Assembly: GCA_003667245.1 (NCBI GenBank)
Contig: RCNN01000189.1
Span: forward strand, 1-45,337
Length of the DNA: 45,337 bases
Source: Heterostelium multicystogenum
Taxonomy: Eukaryota; Evosea; Eumycetozoa; Acytosteliales; Acytosteliaceae
Reading direction: 5' to 3'
The notes beneath the pieces are model-generated. The model was not told the origin of the DNA. It did not search any database and worked only from the letters and a program-made list of their open reading frames with translations. Made by a program: the position numbers and the translations under genes. Shown here piece after piece: positions 8,109 to 17,166 of this stretch (position 1 is its first letter; each line of letters begins with the position of its first letter).

Positions 8109-8452
8109 AGCTTGGGTTCCTCATCACGCGCCGGATGCGGTGCAGGCGGCACACTGTGAGCAGCCTCACCTTCCGGTGCACGGGGCGTCGGCCAATCGGC
8201 GAACGGCCAAGGCTTCTGGTCACTGTGAAAGCTGCCAAACCGCCCGATCTGCGCCAGAAACTGACTCAAACTGTCACCAAAATTCATCAGCCCCAGGTTC
8301 GGCGCCCCATACACCAGGCGATAAACCAGTTGCACCACCACCAGCGCGCCCAGCAGAAACTGCGCCACTTGCCACACCAGGGCAAACACCAGCATCCACA
8401 GCACACGCAGGCCAATGGATTCGTACTTGGGAGCTGCTTTCGGATCGTTCAT
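8105..8452 (-). CDS. DUF4389 domain-containing membrane protein
   Basis: A 115-residue inner-membrane protein with two hydrophobic helices (about residues 12-32 and 33-55: VLWMLVFALVWQVAQFLLG and following). These lie inside the DUF4389 domain; a hydrophilic, proline-rich cytoplasmic tail ends PHPARDEEPKL. The chosen start MNDPKAAP has AGGAA seven bases upstream; a longer in-frame start lacks a site. It lies 10 bp after gpsA and overlaps sixA by 4 bp, so the three genes form one transcript. Function unknown. Reading frame intact. Confidence 0.82.
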   Translation of the reverse strand: MNDPKAAPKYESIGLRVLWMLVFALVWQVAQFLLGALVVVQLVYRLVYGAPNLGLMNFGDSLSQFLAQIGRFGSFHSDQKPWPFADWPTPRAPEGEAAHSVPPAPHPARDEEPKL

Positions 8453-8462
8453 GACGCGTTCC

Positions 8463-9488
8463 TCAGTTGAAACCACTGGTGGAAATAAAGTCGACATCGG
8501 TTTTAGGCTCGGCGCGCATCAGCAACTCGATGACCTGGTTCAAGGTGCGCCCTTCAAACAGGATCGCGTGCAACCCGGCAACCAGCGGCATATACACCCC
8601 GACCTCCTGAGACTTGGCCTTCAGCACCTTCAGGGTGTTGACGCCTTCCGCCACTTCGCCCAAACGCGTCACGGCGTCTTCCAGGCTCAAGCCCTGGCCA
8701 AGGGCAAAACCGACCTGATAGTTGCGACTTTTCGGTGACGAGCAGGTGACGATCAGGTCGCCCACACCCGCCAGGCCAAGGAAGGTCATCGGGTTGGCGC
8801 CCTGATTGACCGCAAACCGGGTCATCTCGGCCAGGGCGCGAGTGATCAGCATGCTCTTGGTGTTTTCACCCATGCCCAGCGCAACCGCCATGCCGGCGAT
8901 GATCGCGTAGACGTTCTTCAACGCCCCGCCCAGCTCGACGCCGAAACGGTCGGCACTGGCGTACACGCGGAAGGTGCGACCGTGCAGCACCTCCTGCACC
9001 CGCTCGCAGAGTTCTTCGTCTTCACTGGCGATCACCGTGGCGGTCAGCGCGTGCTCAGCCACTTCCCGCGCCAGGTTCGGCCCGGACAACACGCCAATCC
9101 GCGCTTCGGGGGCGATTTCTTCAAGGATCTCGCTCATCAACTTGAAGGTGTGCGCCTCAATGCCCTTGGTCAGGCTCACCAGCAGCTTGCCCGCCAGCCG
9201 CTCGGCATGGGGTGCAAGCACCGAACGCAGGGCGCTGGAGGGCAGCGCAACGAAGCACAGGTCGCACTCGTCCAGCGTCGCCTGTAAATCAGTCACCGGC
9301 TCCACGGCCGGCAGAATCTTGATGCCTTTAAGGTAACGGGGGTTTTCCCGGTTGACCCGAATGGCTTCGGCTTGCTCGGGGTCACGCATCCATTGGCGCA
9401 CCCGGTGACCATTTTCAGCCAGCAGATTAGCCACGGCGGTACCAAAACTTCCGCCTCCCAGGACCGCAATAGGGCGCTGTTCAGTCAT
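8463..9488 (-). CDS. gpsA: NAD(P)+-dependent glycerol-3-phosphate dehydrogenase
   Basis: Reduces dihydroxyacetone phosphate to sn-glycerol-3-phosphate for phospholipid synthesis in the cytosol. The 341-residue length is standard. The N-terminal Rossmann motif is [20 protein letters not shown]. It is followed by [15 protein letters not shown], the catalytic lysine motif [15 protein letters not shown] and the C-terminal [19 protein letters not shown]. The start MTEQRPIA was chosen from the Rossmann position; the in-frame 47-codon extension has no family support. Reading frame intact. Head of the gpsA-DUF4389-sixA operon and divergent from the TonB receptor operon. Confidence 0.96.
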   Translation of the reverse strand: MTEQRPIAVLGGGSFGTAVANLLAENGHRVRQWMRDPEQAEAIRVNRENPRYLKGIKILPAVEPVTDLQATLDECDLCFVALPSSALRSVLAPHAERLAGKLLVSLTKGIEAHTFKLMSEILEEIAPEARIGVLSGPNLAREVAEHALTATVIASEDEELCERVQEVLHGRTFRVYASADRFGVELGGALKNVYAIIAGMAVALGMGENTKSMLITRALAEMTRFAVNQGANPMTFLGLAGVGDLIVTCSSPKSRNYQVGFALGQGLSLEDAVTRLGEVAEGVNTLKVLKAKSQEVGVYMPLVAGLHAILFEGRTLNQVIELLMRAEPKTDVDFISTSGFN

Positions 9489-9683
9489 ATGCAATCCGTT
9501 AATCCATAGCAGTGGCGATGGCCGCATTATACGGAGCGACCCGCCTGCGGCCAGCCCCCGCGTCAATTCAAACGCTTGTCGGAAAATGCGACATTTGTGC
9601 GAAGTAATTACAGGGCCGACGACTGGCAAAAGGCCCCACCTCAGTTAACATGGGCGGCTATCCGTAATTATCAAGGCCGTGCC

Positions 9684-11817
9684 GTGTATTTGGGCCCTCC
9701 TCCTCGCTCATCCCTTCTGCTGACGTTGTTGTGCATGCCGTGGTGCAGTGTGCCGGTGCTGGCTGACGACCTGTTCCTCGACAGCCAGCCGCTGCCGCAG
9801 GTGCTGACCGCCACCCGGCTCAAGCAATCGGCCGCCGCCGTGCCCGGCAGCATGACGGTGATCGACAGCGAGCTGATCAAGGCCAGCGGCGCACGGGATA
9901 TCCCCGAACTGCTGCGACTGGTGCCCGGGATGATGGTCGGCTACACCACCGGCAACCAGGCCGCCGTGAATTACCACGGCACCCAGGCGGGCGATGCGCG
10001 GCGCATGCAGGTGTTGATCGATGGGCGCTCGGTGTACCGCGCGGGCCTGGCCACGGTGGACTGGAGCGATATTCCGGTAGCCCTGGAAGACATCGACCGC
10101 ATCGAGGTCTTCCGCGGCCCCAATACCGTCAGCTACGGCGCCAACGCGCTGATGGCCGTCGTCAACATCCTCACCCGCTCGCCGGCCAACAGCCATGGCA
10201 CGCGGATGAAACTCACCCAGGGCGGCCGGGGGATCAACGACTGGTACGCCAGCCAGGGCATGGGCTGGGAAACCGGCGATTTGCGCCTGTCACTGTCCGG
10301 TCAACAGGACGATGGCTTTGACAGCGACCGCGTGGGCGCTGACCGCCGCGACGGGCGCCGCCTGAACCGCTTCAGCCTGGCCGTGAGCCAGACCCTGAAT
10401 GCGCAACAAAGCATCGACTGGCAACTGGACGCCAAGGAAGGCACCAACCAGCGCCCTTACACCTACCAACCGGTGTTCGACGGGATTACCGAAGGCGGTG
10501 ACAATTCCGACGTCAGCGCCAAGGACTATGCCGGTTCCCTGCGCTGGAACTTCGATTTCAACCCCGATCACAGCCTGTATATCCAGGGTTCGGCCCAGCA
10601 GTGGGATCGCCGGCAGATCTGGCGCGCGTGCGATGCCAAGGTCTCGTTCAGCCCGGAACTGACGCAGCTGTGGCAGCTCAACCCCAACTATGCCGAGCGA
10701 CTGGCCCGGCACATGAACAACTTCAACCCAGGCAACCTCCCACCCGGCAGCGCCGCCGAGCAGGCACTGGCCCGCCAGGTGCTCCAGCAATGGGGGGACG
10801 GCGGCAAGGACCCGGTCTGCGGCAACATCGACCAAAGCACCAAGGAAAGCCGCTACGACCTGGAGCTGCAAGACACCCTCAGCCTGTCCGACAGCCTGCG
10901 CCTGGTCAGCGGCATGAACTACCGCTACGACCGCGCCGACTCCGACACTTACTTCAACGGCACCCTGGACGACACCACCTGGCGCCTGTTCGGCCACCTG
11001 GAATGGCGGGCAGCGAACACTGGCTGCTGCAGGGCGGCGCGATGTACGAAGACACCCACCTGAGCGGCAACTCGCTGACGCCACGGGTGGCCGTCAACTA
11101 CCTGATCAACCCGCGCCACGGCCTGCGCGCGGTGTACTCCGAAGCCATTCGCTCCCCGGACATGTTCGAGAACAACGTCAACTGGAGCTACCGCGTCACC
11201 AACCTCAGCTCGCCGGCCTACGGCCAGAACTCCGGCCAATACTTCGTGGTGACCCGTGGCCCGGGCAACCTCGACAAAGAGCTGATGCGCTCCCGGGAGC
11301 TGGGCTACAACGGCTTTTTTGCCGACATCGGGCTGAACGTCGACGTGAAGCTGTTCTACGACGAAATCAGCGAAATGGTCAGCGAGCCGCTGCGCAACAA
11401 CCAGTACATCGCCAGCAACTCGAACAGCTCGCGCTTTACCGGCACCGAAACCCAGCTCGACTGGCACATGAGCACCGCCGACCGGCTGCGCGTCACCTAT
11501 GCTTATGTGGATGCCAGCGCCACCCAACCCCCTGGACAGGCAGCAGACCGCCCGCAACAGCGGCTCGGCCGGCTGGATGCGGGAATGGGGCCATGGCTGG
11601 TCCAGCGCGGTGTTCTACTATGGCGACGATGCGCTCAACCAGTATCGCTTCGAACGGGTCGACCTGCGGGTGGCCAAGCGCATTGCCTTGGGCAAAGCCA
11701 ACGTGGAGCTGGCCGGCATGTTGCAACAACGCCTCGACAATCAGCCCACCACCTGGCCCGAACAACAACTATGACCAACGCCACGTGCTCTACTTCAGTG
11801 CGGAGTTAGAGTTCTAG
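9684..11817 (+). CDS. TonB-dependent outer-membrane receptor, frameshifted as given
   Basis: A TonB-gated outer-membrane beta-barrel of about 710 residues. The likely start is GTG at 9684 with AAGG upstream. It gives a signal peptide (SSLLLTLLCMPWCSVPVLA) followed at once by a mature N-terminus without a signalling extension. The plug domain runs from PQVLTATRLKQS (TonB-box-like region) through DIPELLRLVPGMMVGY, QVLIDGRSVYR and IDRIEVFRGPNTVSYGANA. The barrel ends NYDQRHVLYFSAELEF, with the terminal aromatic residue needed for BAM assembly. Three single-base errors break the frame: a missing G near 11010, an extra C near 11525 and an extra C near 11759. Its stop overlaps the next gene by one base. 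The ligand is unknown. The plug resembles the vitamin B12/colicin-type group more than siderophore receptors, but that is tentative. Confidence 0.87.
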
Positions 11818-12747
11818 TGGACAGCGACTCGTCACGGATGACCCTCCCCTTTACCGCCCGGCTCTGGCGGTGCTGTGTGTTGCTTGGGGTTTTACTGTTC
11901 GGCGCACCGACATGGGCAGCGGATATCCTGCTGACCGCCGACGAAGACGGCCCGGGCGTACAAACATTCGTCCAGGCCCTGGCCCTGCAGCGTCCCGAAG
12001 ACAGCGTGAAGTTCACCCCGCTCAAGGACCTGCCCGCCCCCGCAAACTTGCCGACCAGCACCCGCCTGATTCCTGCTGGACCTGCCCAGCCTTGACTGGC
12101 GCCTGCAAGACGCCCAGGGCCCACCGACCCTGGTGCTGCGCATCAGCCGCCTGCAAGCGCGCCAGCGCCTGGGTGCCACGTTGCCTGCGAAGATCAGCCT
12201 GCTGTGGAGCGACCCACCGCTGGACCGACAACTGCGCCTGATCACCGGCATCCTGCCTCAGGCCCGGCGCATCGGCGTGCTCTATGGCATCGACAGCGAG
12301 TTCCTGCTGCGCGAGCTGCGCCAGTACGCCGCGCCCATGGGCCTGGAGATCGTGCCCCAGCTTTGGGAAAACATTAATGACAGTCGCCCGCTGCAAAGCC
12401 TGTTCAAGAACAGCGACGTCTTGCTGGGGCTGGATGATCCCCAGCTGTACAACCCGAAAACCGCGAAAACCTGCTGCTCAGCAGCTACGCCAGGCAATTG
12501 CCACTGGTCGGGCCAACGCCGGGTTCGTCAAGGCCGGCAGCCTGGCCAGTACCTACAGCGATCAGACCGACTGGCTGGATGTGCTCGACCGCCTGCTGGA
12601 TCATGCGCCGGCCAGTTGGCCGCGCTCGCTGTACCCGGAACGTTTCAAAGTCGTAGGCAACCCGCAGGTTGCGCGCTCACTGGGGATCGAACAGGTGGAC
12701 GAAACCAACGTCGCCGCCCGCCTGGCCGAAGGAGAAAACGCCCATGA
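11817..12747 (+). CDS. Periplasmic substrate-binding protein (ABC_sub_bind-like), frameshifted as given
   Basis: An exported protein of about 309 residues with signal peptide CCVLLGVLLFGAPTWA. Its fold resembles the ABC_sub_bind (PF04392, TrpX-like) periplasmic binding family: RIGVLYGIDSEFLLREL, SDVLLGLDDPQLYNP and AGSLASTYSDQTDWLD match that family's two-lobe pattern, and the end reads NPQVARSLGIEQ. No ABC permease or ATPase gene is nearby. The gene is between a TonB receptor and a hybrid kinase, which suggests a sensory role. The start is GTG overlapping the receptor stop; an ATG seven codons later is possible. Extra bases occur near 12071 and 12469. The frame meets the stop at 12747, overlapping the kinase ATG, only if one A is missing near 12737. 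Confidence 0.78.
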
Positions 12748-14651
12748 CATTTCGTCGCCGTTGGGACATCAACACCCGGACCCAGCTCATTACCCTGGGC
12801 CCGGCACTCCTGCTGACGCTGCTGTTGATCAGCTTCTTCACCTTCGTGCGGATCCAGGACCTGCGCCAGGAAACTGGACCACACCGGCCAGTTGATCGCC
12901 AACCAACTGGCGCCGGCCACCGAATACGGGGTGATTTCCGGCAACAACGACGTGCTTGAAAGCCTGTTGCGGGCCACCCTCGCCACGCCGCACGTGCGCT
13001 TCCTGGAGATTCAGGACAGCGCAGAAAATATCCTGGTGTATGTCGAGCAACCGTCGGAGAAGCACGATCGCTCGCTGTCGGTGAAAGTCTTCCAGGCGCC
13101 GATTCGCCTGCAACATATCCAGCTGGGCAATGACTTCTTCCAGGACAGTACTGCCGAGCCCAAGGCCCCGCGCGCGGACTACCTGGGGCGAGTGATTGTC
13201 GGCATGTCCAACGATGCGTTCAGCCAGCGCCAGCAGGAAAATCCTGTTCAAGGCCGGGATTCTCGCGCTGTTCGCCCTGCTGTTTACCTTCCTGCTGGCC
13301 CGGCGCCTGGCGGCCAGCCTGTCGCAACCGATCAGCGCCATGGGGCAATGCGGTCAAGGCGATCCAGCAGGGCGATTACCAGACGCCGCTGCCCATCGTG
13401 GATGACTCGGAGCTGGGCGACCTGTCGCGCCACCATCAATAACCTCGCCGATGGCTTGAACCAGGCCAGTCGTGAACAGCACCAGGCCATGGCCCAGTTG
13501 ATCCAGACCCGCGAAGAAGCCGAGCGGCCGAACAATGCCAAGTCGGACTTCCTGGCCAATGATGAGCCATGAATTGCGCACGCCGATGAACGGGGTGCTG
13601 GGGCATGCTGCAACTGCTGGAAACCACCGACATGACCGAGGAACAGACCGAATACGCGGCGCTGGCCTCGGAGTCCACCGAACACCTGCTGAAGGTGATC
13701 AACGACATCCTCGACTTCTCGCGCATCGAGCGCGCGGCCCTGGAGCTTGAGCACATTCCGTTCGACCTGGTGGAGCTGATCAGCAGTTGCGCCCAGGCCT
13801 TCCAGCACGCCGCCCAACAACGCGGGCTGGCGCTCGAAGTGCCGATCCCCCAGGGCCTGGGCTCGCTGCAGGTACAGGGCGACCCGACCCGCATCCGGCA
13901 GATTTTGGTGAACCTGATCGGCAATGCCCTGAAGTTCACCGAGCAGGGCACCGTCACCGTCGAACCCCACTGGCAGACCCTGGACCATGAATTGCTGTGG
14001 TTCACCTGCACCGTGCGCGATAGCGGGATTGGCATTTCCGCCGAGCGCCTGGAACTGATGTTCGATGCGTTCCAGCAAGCCGACAGTTCCATTTCAAGAC
14101 GTTACGGCGGCACCGGACTGGGACTGCCTATCGCACGCACCCTGGCCGAACGCATGGGCGGCACCCTGCGCGCCCAGAGCGAAGAAGGCCACGGCTCGGT
14201 GTTTACCCTGGAAATCCCGCTGGCGATCTACCAGCAGAGCTTGCCGGTGCTCGCGCCGAATACCGAAGGCAATGCCCGTGCGGGCGAAGGGCGCAACGTG
14301 TTGCTGGTGGAAGACAACCCGGTCAATCGCACGGTGGTCGAAGCCATGCTGCGCAGCCTGGGTTTCGAGGTGAGCATCGCCACCGACGGCGCCGAAGCGA
14401 TTCGCAGCGCCGAGAGCCTGATTTTTACCGCAATCCTGATGGACTGCCGACTGCCGGGCATCGATGGCTACGAGGCTACCCGGCAGATTCGCCAGTTGCC
14501 CGGTTGCGCCGAGCTGCCAATCATTGCCCTCACGGCCAATGCCTTGCAGGGCGATCGCGAAGCCTGCCTGGCAGCTGGAATGAACGATTACCTGGCAAAG
14601 CCGTTCAAACGCACGGATTTGCAGCAAATCCTGCAGAGATGGGTGCAGTAA
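12744..14651 (+). CDS. Hybrid sensor histidine kinase/response regulator, frameshifted as given
   Basis: An inner-membrane hybrid kinase of about 633 residues. In order: a transmembrane helix (LITLGPALLLTLLLISFF, about residues 12-35), and a periplasmic domain of about 130 residues with ANQLAPATEYGVISGNND (resembling the BarA/GacS input region). A second helix (LALFALLFTFLLARRLA), HAMP, and HisKA with MSHELRTPMNGVLG come next. The ATPase domain has NLIGNALKFTEQG, DSGIGIS and YGGTGLGLPIA. The receiver has VEDNPVNR, the phosphoacceptor D in MDCRLPGIDG and K in YLAKPFKRTD. There is no C-terminal HPt domain, so phosphate must go to a separate HPt protein. Its position beside fabA is that of P. 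aeruginosa PA1611, as I recall. Six one-base insertions (about 12871, 13240, 13345, 13431, 13559, 13603) restore the original frame in total. ATGA overlap with the preceding gene; AAGGAG lies nine bases upstream. Confidence 0.88.
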
Positions 14652-14718
14652 CACGGTGCCATCAGCCAACTGCGACTGGCGTGAAAGACGAAAAGTGCGG
14701 CAGTCTTAGGCACCCGAA

Positions 14719-14745
14719 CGGGCCCGTAAACCGGCCCGGTTTATA
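14719..14745 (+). terminator. Weak terminator-like hairpin after the kinase gene
   Basis: Stem CGGGCC/GGCCCG with an 8-base loop followed by GTTTATAATTT. It is short and overlaps a possible -10 of fabA, so its role is uncertain. Confidence 0.3.
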
Positions 14746-14768
14746 ATTTCAGTGCACAAGTGTACATT
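14742..14768 (+). promoter_or_regulatory. fabA promoter -10 candidate and FabR/DesT-type operator
   Basis: A perfect TATAAT lies at 14742-14747, and an 18-bp partial palindrome AGTGCACAAGTGTACATT at 14751-14768, just downstream. The palindrome matches the general AGTGNACANNTGTNCACT form I recall for FabR/DesT regulators of fabA/fabB, with one mismatch. Binding over the start region would repress fabAB in response to unsaturated acyl-CoA. No convincing -35 is visible. Confidence 0.55.
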
Positions 14769-14901
14769 CATGACCTTGACGCTGTGACTTTCACTACAAC
14801 GCAATAGTCTATGTGGTAGGCTGCCGATATGAGGCATGAACGCTTCAGTCGGCCGGGAAGATTTGCCCTGCCCTGCCGCATGGGATTATTGAGGAGCTCG
14901 C

Positions 14902-15424
14902 ATGACCAAACAAAACGCCTTTACTCGGGAAGACCTGCTGCGCTGCAGTCGCGGTGAGCTGTTCGGCCCAGGTAACGCGCAACTGCCCGCCCCGAACATG
15001 CTGATGGTGGATCGCATCACCCATATCAGCGAAGAGGGTGGCAAGTACGGCAAAGGTGAATTGGTCGCCGGAGCTGGATATCACCCCTGACCTGTGGTTT
15101 TTCGCCTGCCATTTCGAAGGCGATCCGGTGATGCCGGGGCTGCCTGGGCCCTTGACGCCATGTGGCAGTTGGTCGGTTTCTACCTGGGCTGGCAAGGCCT
15201 GCCGGGCCGCGGGTCGCGCCCTGGGTTCGGGCGAAGTGAAGTTCTTTGGCCAGGTCTTGCCGACCGCCAAGAAAGTCACTTACAACATTCAAATCAAGCG
15301 CGTCCTCAAGGGCAAGCTGAACCTGGCCATTGCCGATGGTTCGGTGACTGTCGACGGTCGCGAGAAGATTTATACTGCCGAAGGCCTTCGGGTCGGCGTA
15401 TTCACTTCCACTGACAACTTTTAA
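14902..15424 (+). CDS. fabA: 3-hydroxydecanoyl-[ACP] dehydratase/isomerase FabA, frameshifted as given
   Basis: Dehydrates 3-hydroxydecanoyl-ACP and isomerises trans-2- to cis-3-decenoyl-ACP, the branch point of unsaturated fatty acid synthesis. The ATG at 14902 is preceded by GAGGAGC. Family sequence is continuous: [18 protein letters not shown], the catalytic histidine in [14 protein letters not shown], the catalytic aspartate in LGLDAMWQ, and the end GVFTSTDNF. Four extra bases (near 15073, 15138, 15149 and 15212) shift the frame. Removing them gives about 172 residues, the expected size. The protein is essential in pseudomonads without exogenous unsaturated fatty acid, so the breaks are almost certainly sequence errors. 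Followed 12 bp later by fabB. Confidence 0.93.
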
Positions 15425-15436
15425 AGGGTTATCCGC

Positions 15437-16662
15437 ATGCGCCGCGTCGTTATCACTGGTCTGGGCATTGTTTCGTGCCTGGCAATGACAAAGAGACCGT
15501 CTCCGCTAACCTGCGTGCAAGTCGCCCTGGCATCCGCTTCAACCCGGAATATGCCGAAATGGGTCTGCGTAGCCAGGTTTCCGGCTCCCATCGACCTGCC
15601 CCTCGAAGAGCTGATTGATCGCAAGATCTATCGCTTCGTCGGCCACGCAGCCGCTTACGCCCTACCTGGCCATGAAGGACGCGATCACCGATTCCGCCTG
15701 AGCGAAGACCAGGTGTCCAACGTACGCACCGGTCTGATCGCCGGTTCCGGTGGCGCGTCCGACCTTGAACCAGATGGAAGCGCTGGACATCCTGCGCGAG
15801 AAAGGCGTCAAGCGCGTTGGCCCGTACCGCGTCACGCGGACCATGGGCAGCACCGTTTCCGCCTGCCCTGGCCACACCGTTCAAGATCAAGGGCGTGAAC
15901 TACTCGATCTCCTCCGCTTGCGCCACCAGTGCTCACTGCATCGGTACCGCTGTAGAGCAGATCCAGTTGGGCAAGCAGGACATCGTGTTTGCCGGCGGCG
16001 GTGAAGAAGAACATTGGAGCCAGTCGTTCCTGTTCGACGCCATGGGCGCCCTGTCGACCCAGTACAACGAAACCCCGGACAAAGCCTCCCGCGCCTATGA
16101 CAAGAACCGTGATGGCTTCGTCATTGCCGGCGGTGGCGGCATGGTGGTGGTCGAGGAGCTGGAACACGCCCTGGCCCGTGGGTGCGAAGATCTACGCGGA
16201 AATCGTCGGCTACGGCGCGACGTCCGACGGCTACGACATGGTTGCGCCAAGCGGCGAAGGCGCCATCCGCTGCATGCAGATGGCCATGTCCACCGTTGAT
16301 ACCCCGATCGACTACCTGAACACCCACGGTACTTCGACTCCGGTCGGCGACTCCAAGGAAATGGAAGGCGTGCGTGCGGTATTCGGCGACAAGGCTCCGG
16401 CGATCAGCTCTACCAAGAGCCTGTCGGGTCACTCCCTGGGCGCCGCTGGCGTTCACGAAGCGATCTACTGCCTGCTGATGATGGAAGGCAACTTCATGGC
16501 AGGTTCTGCCAACATCGAGGAACTGGACCCGGACGTGGCTGACATGCCTATCCTGACCAAGACTCGTGAAGATGCGACCAATCAATACAGTGATGAGCAA
16601 CAGCTTCGGCTTTGGTGGCACTAACGCCCACCCTGGTGCTGAAACGTTGGCAGGGTAAGTAA
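15437..16662 (+). CDS. fabB: 3-oxoacyl-[ACP] synthase I FabB, frameshifted as given
   Basis: Condensing enzyme that elongates cis-3-decenoyl-ACP with malonyl-ACP; cytosolic partner of FabA. AAAGGG precedes the ATG. Thiolase-fold landmarks are the active-site cysteine in [12 protein letters not shown], the two catalytic histidines in [11 protein letters not shown] and [11 protein letters not shown], and the C-terminal [11 protein letters not shown] can place nine single-base errors: seven insertions (about 15588, 15662, 15748, 15866, 16183, 16568, 16627) and two deletions (about 15480, 15699). The net of +5 turns the observed 1226 bases into 406 codons plus stop, the normal length. In the fabAB operon; a strong terminator follows. 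Confidence 0.94.
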
Positions 16663-16684
16663 GCTCCCGCAGCTTGATCGCCTG

Positions 16685-16717
16685 AAAAACGCCCCGACTG
16701 GTTCGGGGCGTTTTTTT
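16685..16717 (+). terminator. Rho-independent terminator of fabAB
   Basis: GC-rich stem ACGCCCCGA/TCGGGGCGT with a 5-base loop and a run of seven T, 23 bp after the fabB stop. Confidence 0.92.
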
Positions 16718-16744
16718 ACCCGTTTACCCCGCTTACAGTGGCTC

Positions 16745-16780
16745 ACTTTTGAAAGCCGGAATGCGTGCCCAGTCAAAAGT
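16745..16780. repeat. Hairpin of repeat copy 2, left arm
   Basis: Stem ACTTTTGA/TCAAAAGT with a 20-base loop. It is preceded by CCGCT/AGTGG (16729-16741), which pairs with one G-U. Counterpart of the hairpins at 6861-6899. Confidence 0.6.
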
Positions 16781-16871
16781 AAGCAAAACGCTCTTGCCCG
16801 ATCACTCGGCACCTCGCTCAGGCTTGAGTGTTTAGAAGCAAAATCAAAAGCTAAAACGGGCACGGTCCAAT

Positions 16872-16968
16872 GTGGGAGCGGGCTTGCTCGCGAAGGTCGT
16901 TAACGATGACACTGGCATCCTGATTCAACGCGGCGTTCTCAGGTTTTCGCCGGCAAGCCGGCTCCGAC
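16872..16968. repeat. REP pair in repeat copy 2
   Basis: Standard REP core at 16872-16894 and an inverted variant at 16946-16968 (TTCGCCGGCAAGCCGGCTCC then GAC). The variant half has compensating changes inside its own palindrome, so each half still folds. Confidence 0.75.
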
Positions 16969-17079
16969 AGAAAAGCGGTTCTGCTTTTGCTTCTAACACT
17001 CAGGTCGGCTTCCAGGCCGCCGTGCTCTTGCTTTTGATCTTAGGCCCCCCGCCGACAGGCGAGGCAGAGCGCTTTGCTT

Positions 17080-17118
17080 ACTTTGCCGCTTTTGCAAAGT
17101 GACTCGCTGCGAGAGCGA
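17080..17118. repeat. Double hairpin of repeat copy 2, right arm
   Basis: Stems ACTTTGC/GCAAAGT (17080-17100) and TCGCT/AGCGA (17104-17118). Both stems differ in sequence from those of the other three arms but keep full pairing. Confidence 0.65.
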
Positions 17119-17166
17119 AACCATAAGTAGCCCCTACCACAGCAACGGGCATACTCCCCCAACAAC

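Larger units (their letters stand above)
16729..17160. repeat. Long imperfect inverted-repeat intergenic element, copy 2 (no gene)
   Basis: Fills the gene-free 0.5 kb between fabB and the chemotaxis receptor. Left arm (16729 to about 16894) and right arm (about 16946 to 17160) are imperfect reverse complements and match the ends of the copy at 6822-7641. The shared parts are the CTCACTTT hairpin, AAGTAAGCAAAACGCTCTTG, the TTAGAAGC/GCTTCTAA-type internal segment, and CCATAAGTAG at the right edge. The long middle part of each arm in copy 1 is missing here. The left end abuts the fabB terminator and is shorter than the right end. Confidence 0.78.

Noticed and set aside
12744..14651. Programmed frameshifting in the hybrid kinase, sdhA, gltA and others
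   Set aside because: The breaks are numerous, lie in ordinary short runs, have no slippery heptamer with a downstream structure, and occur in unrelated essential genes. Sequence error is simpler.
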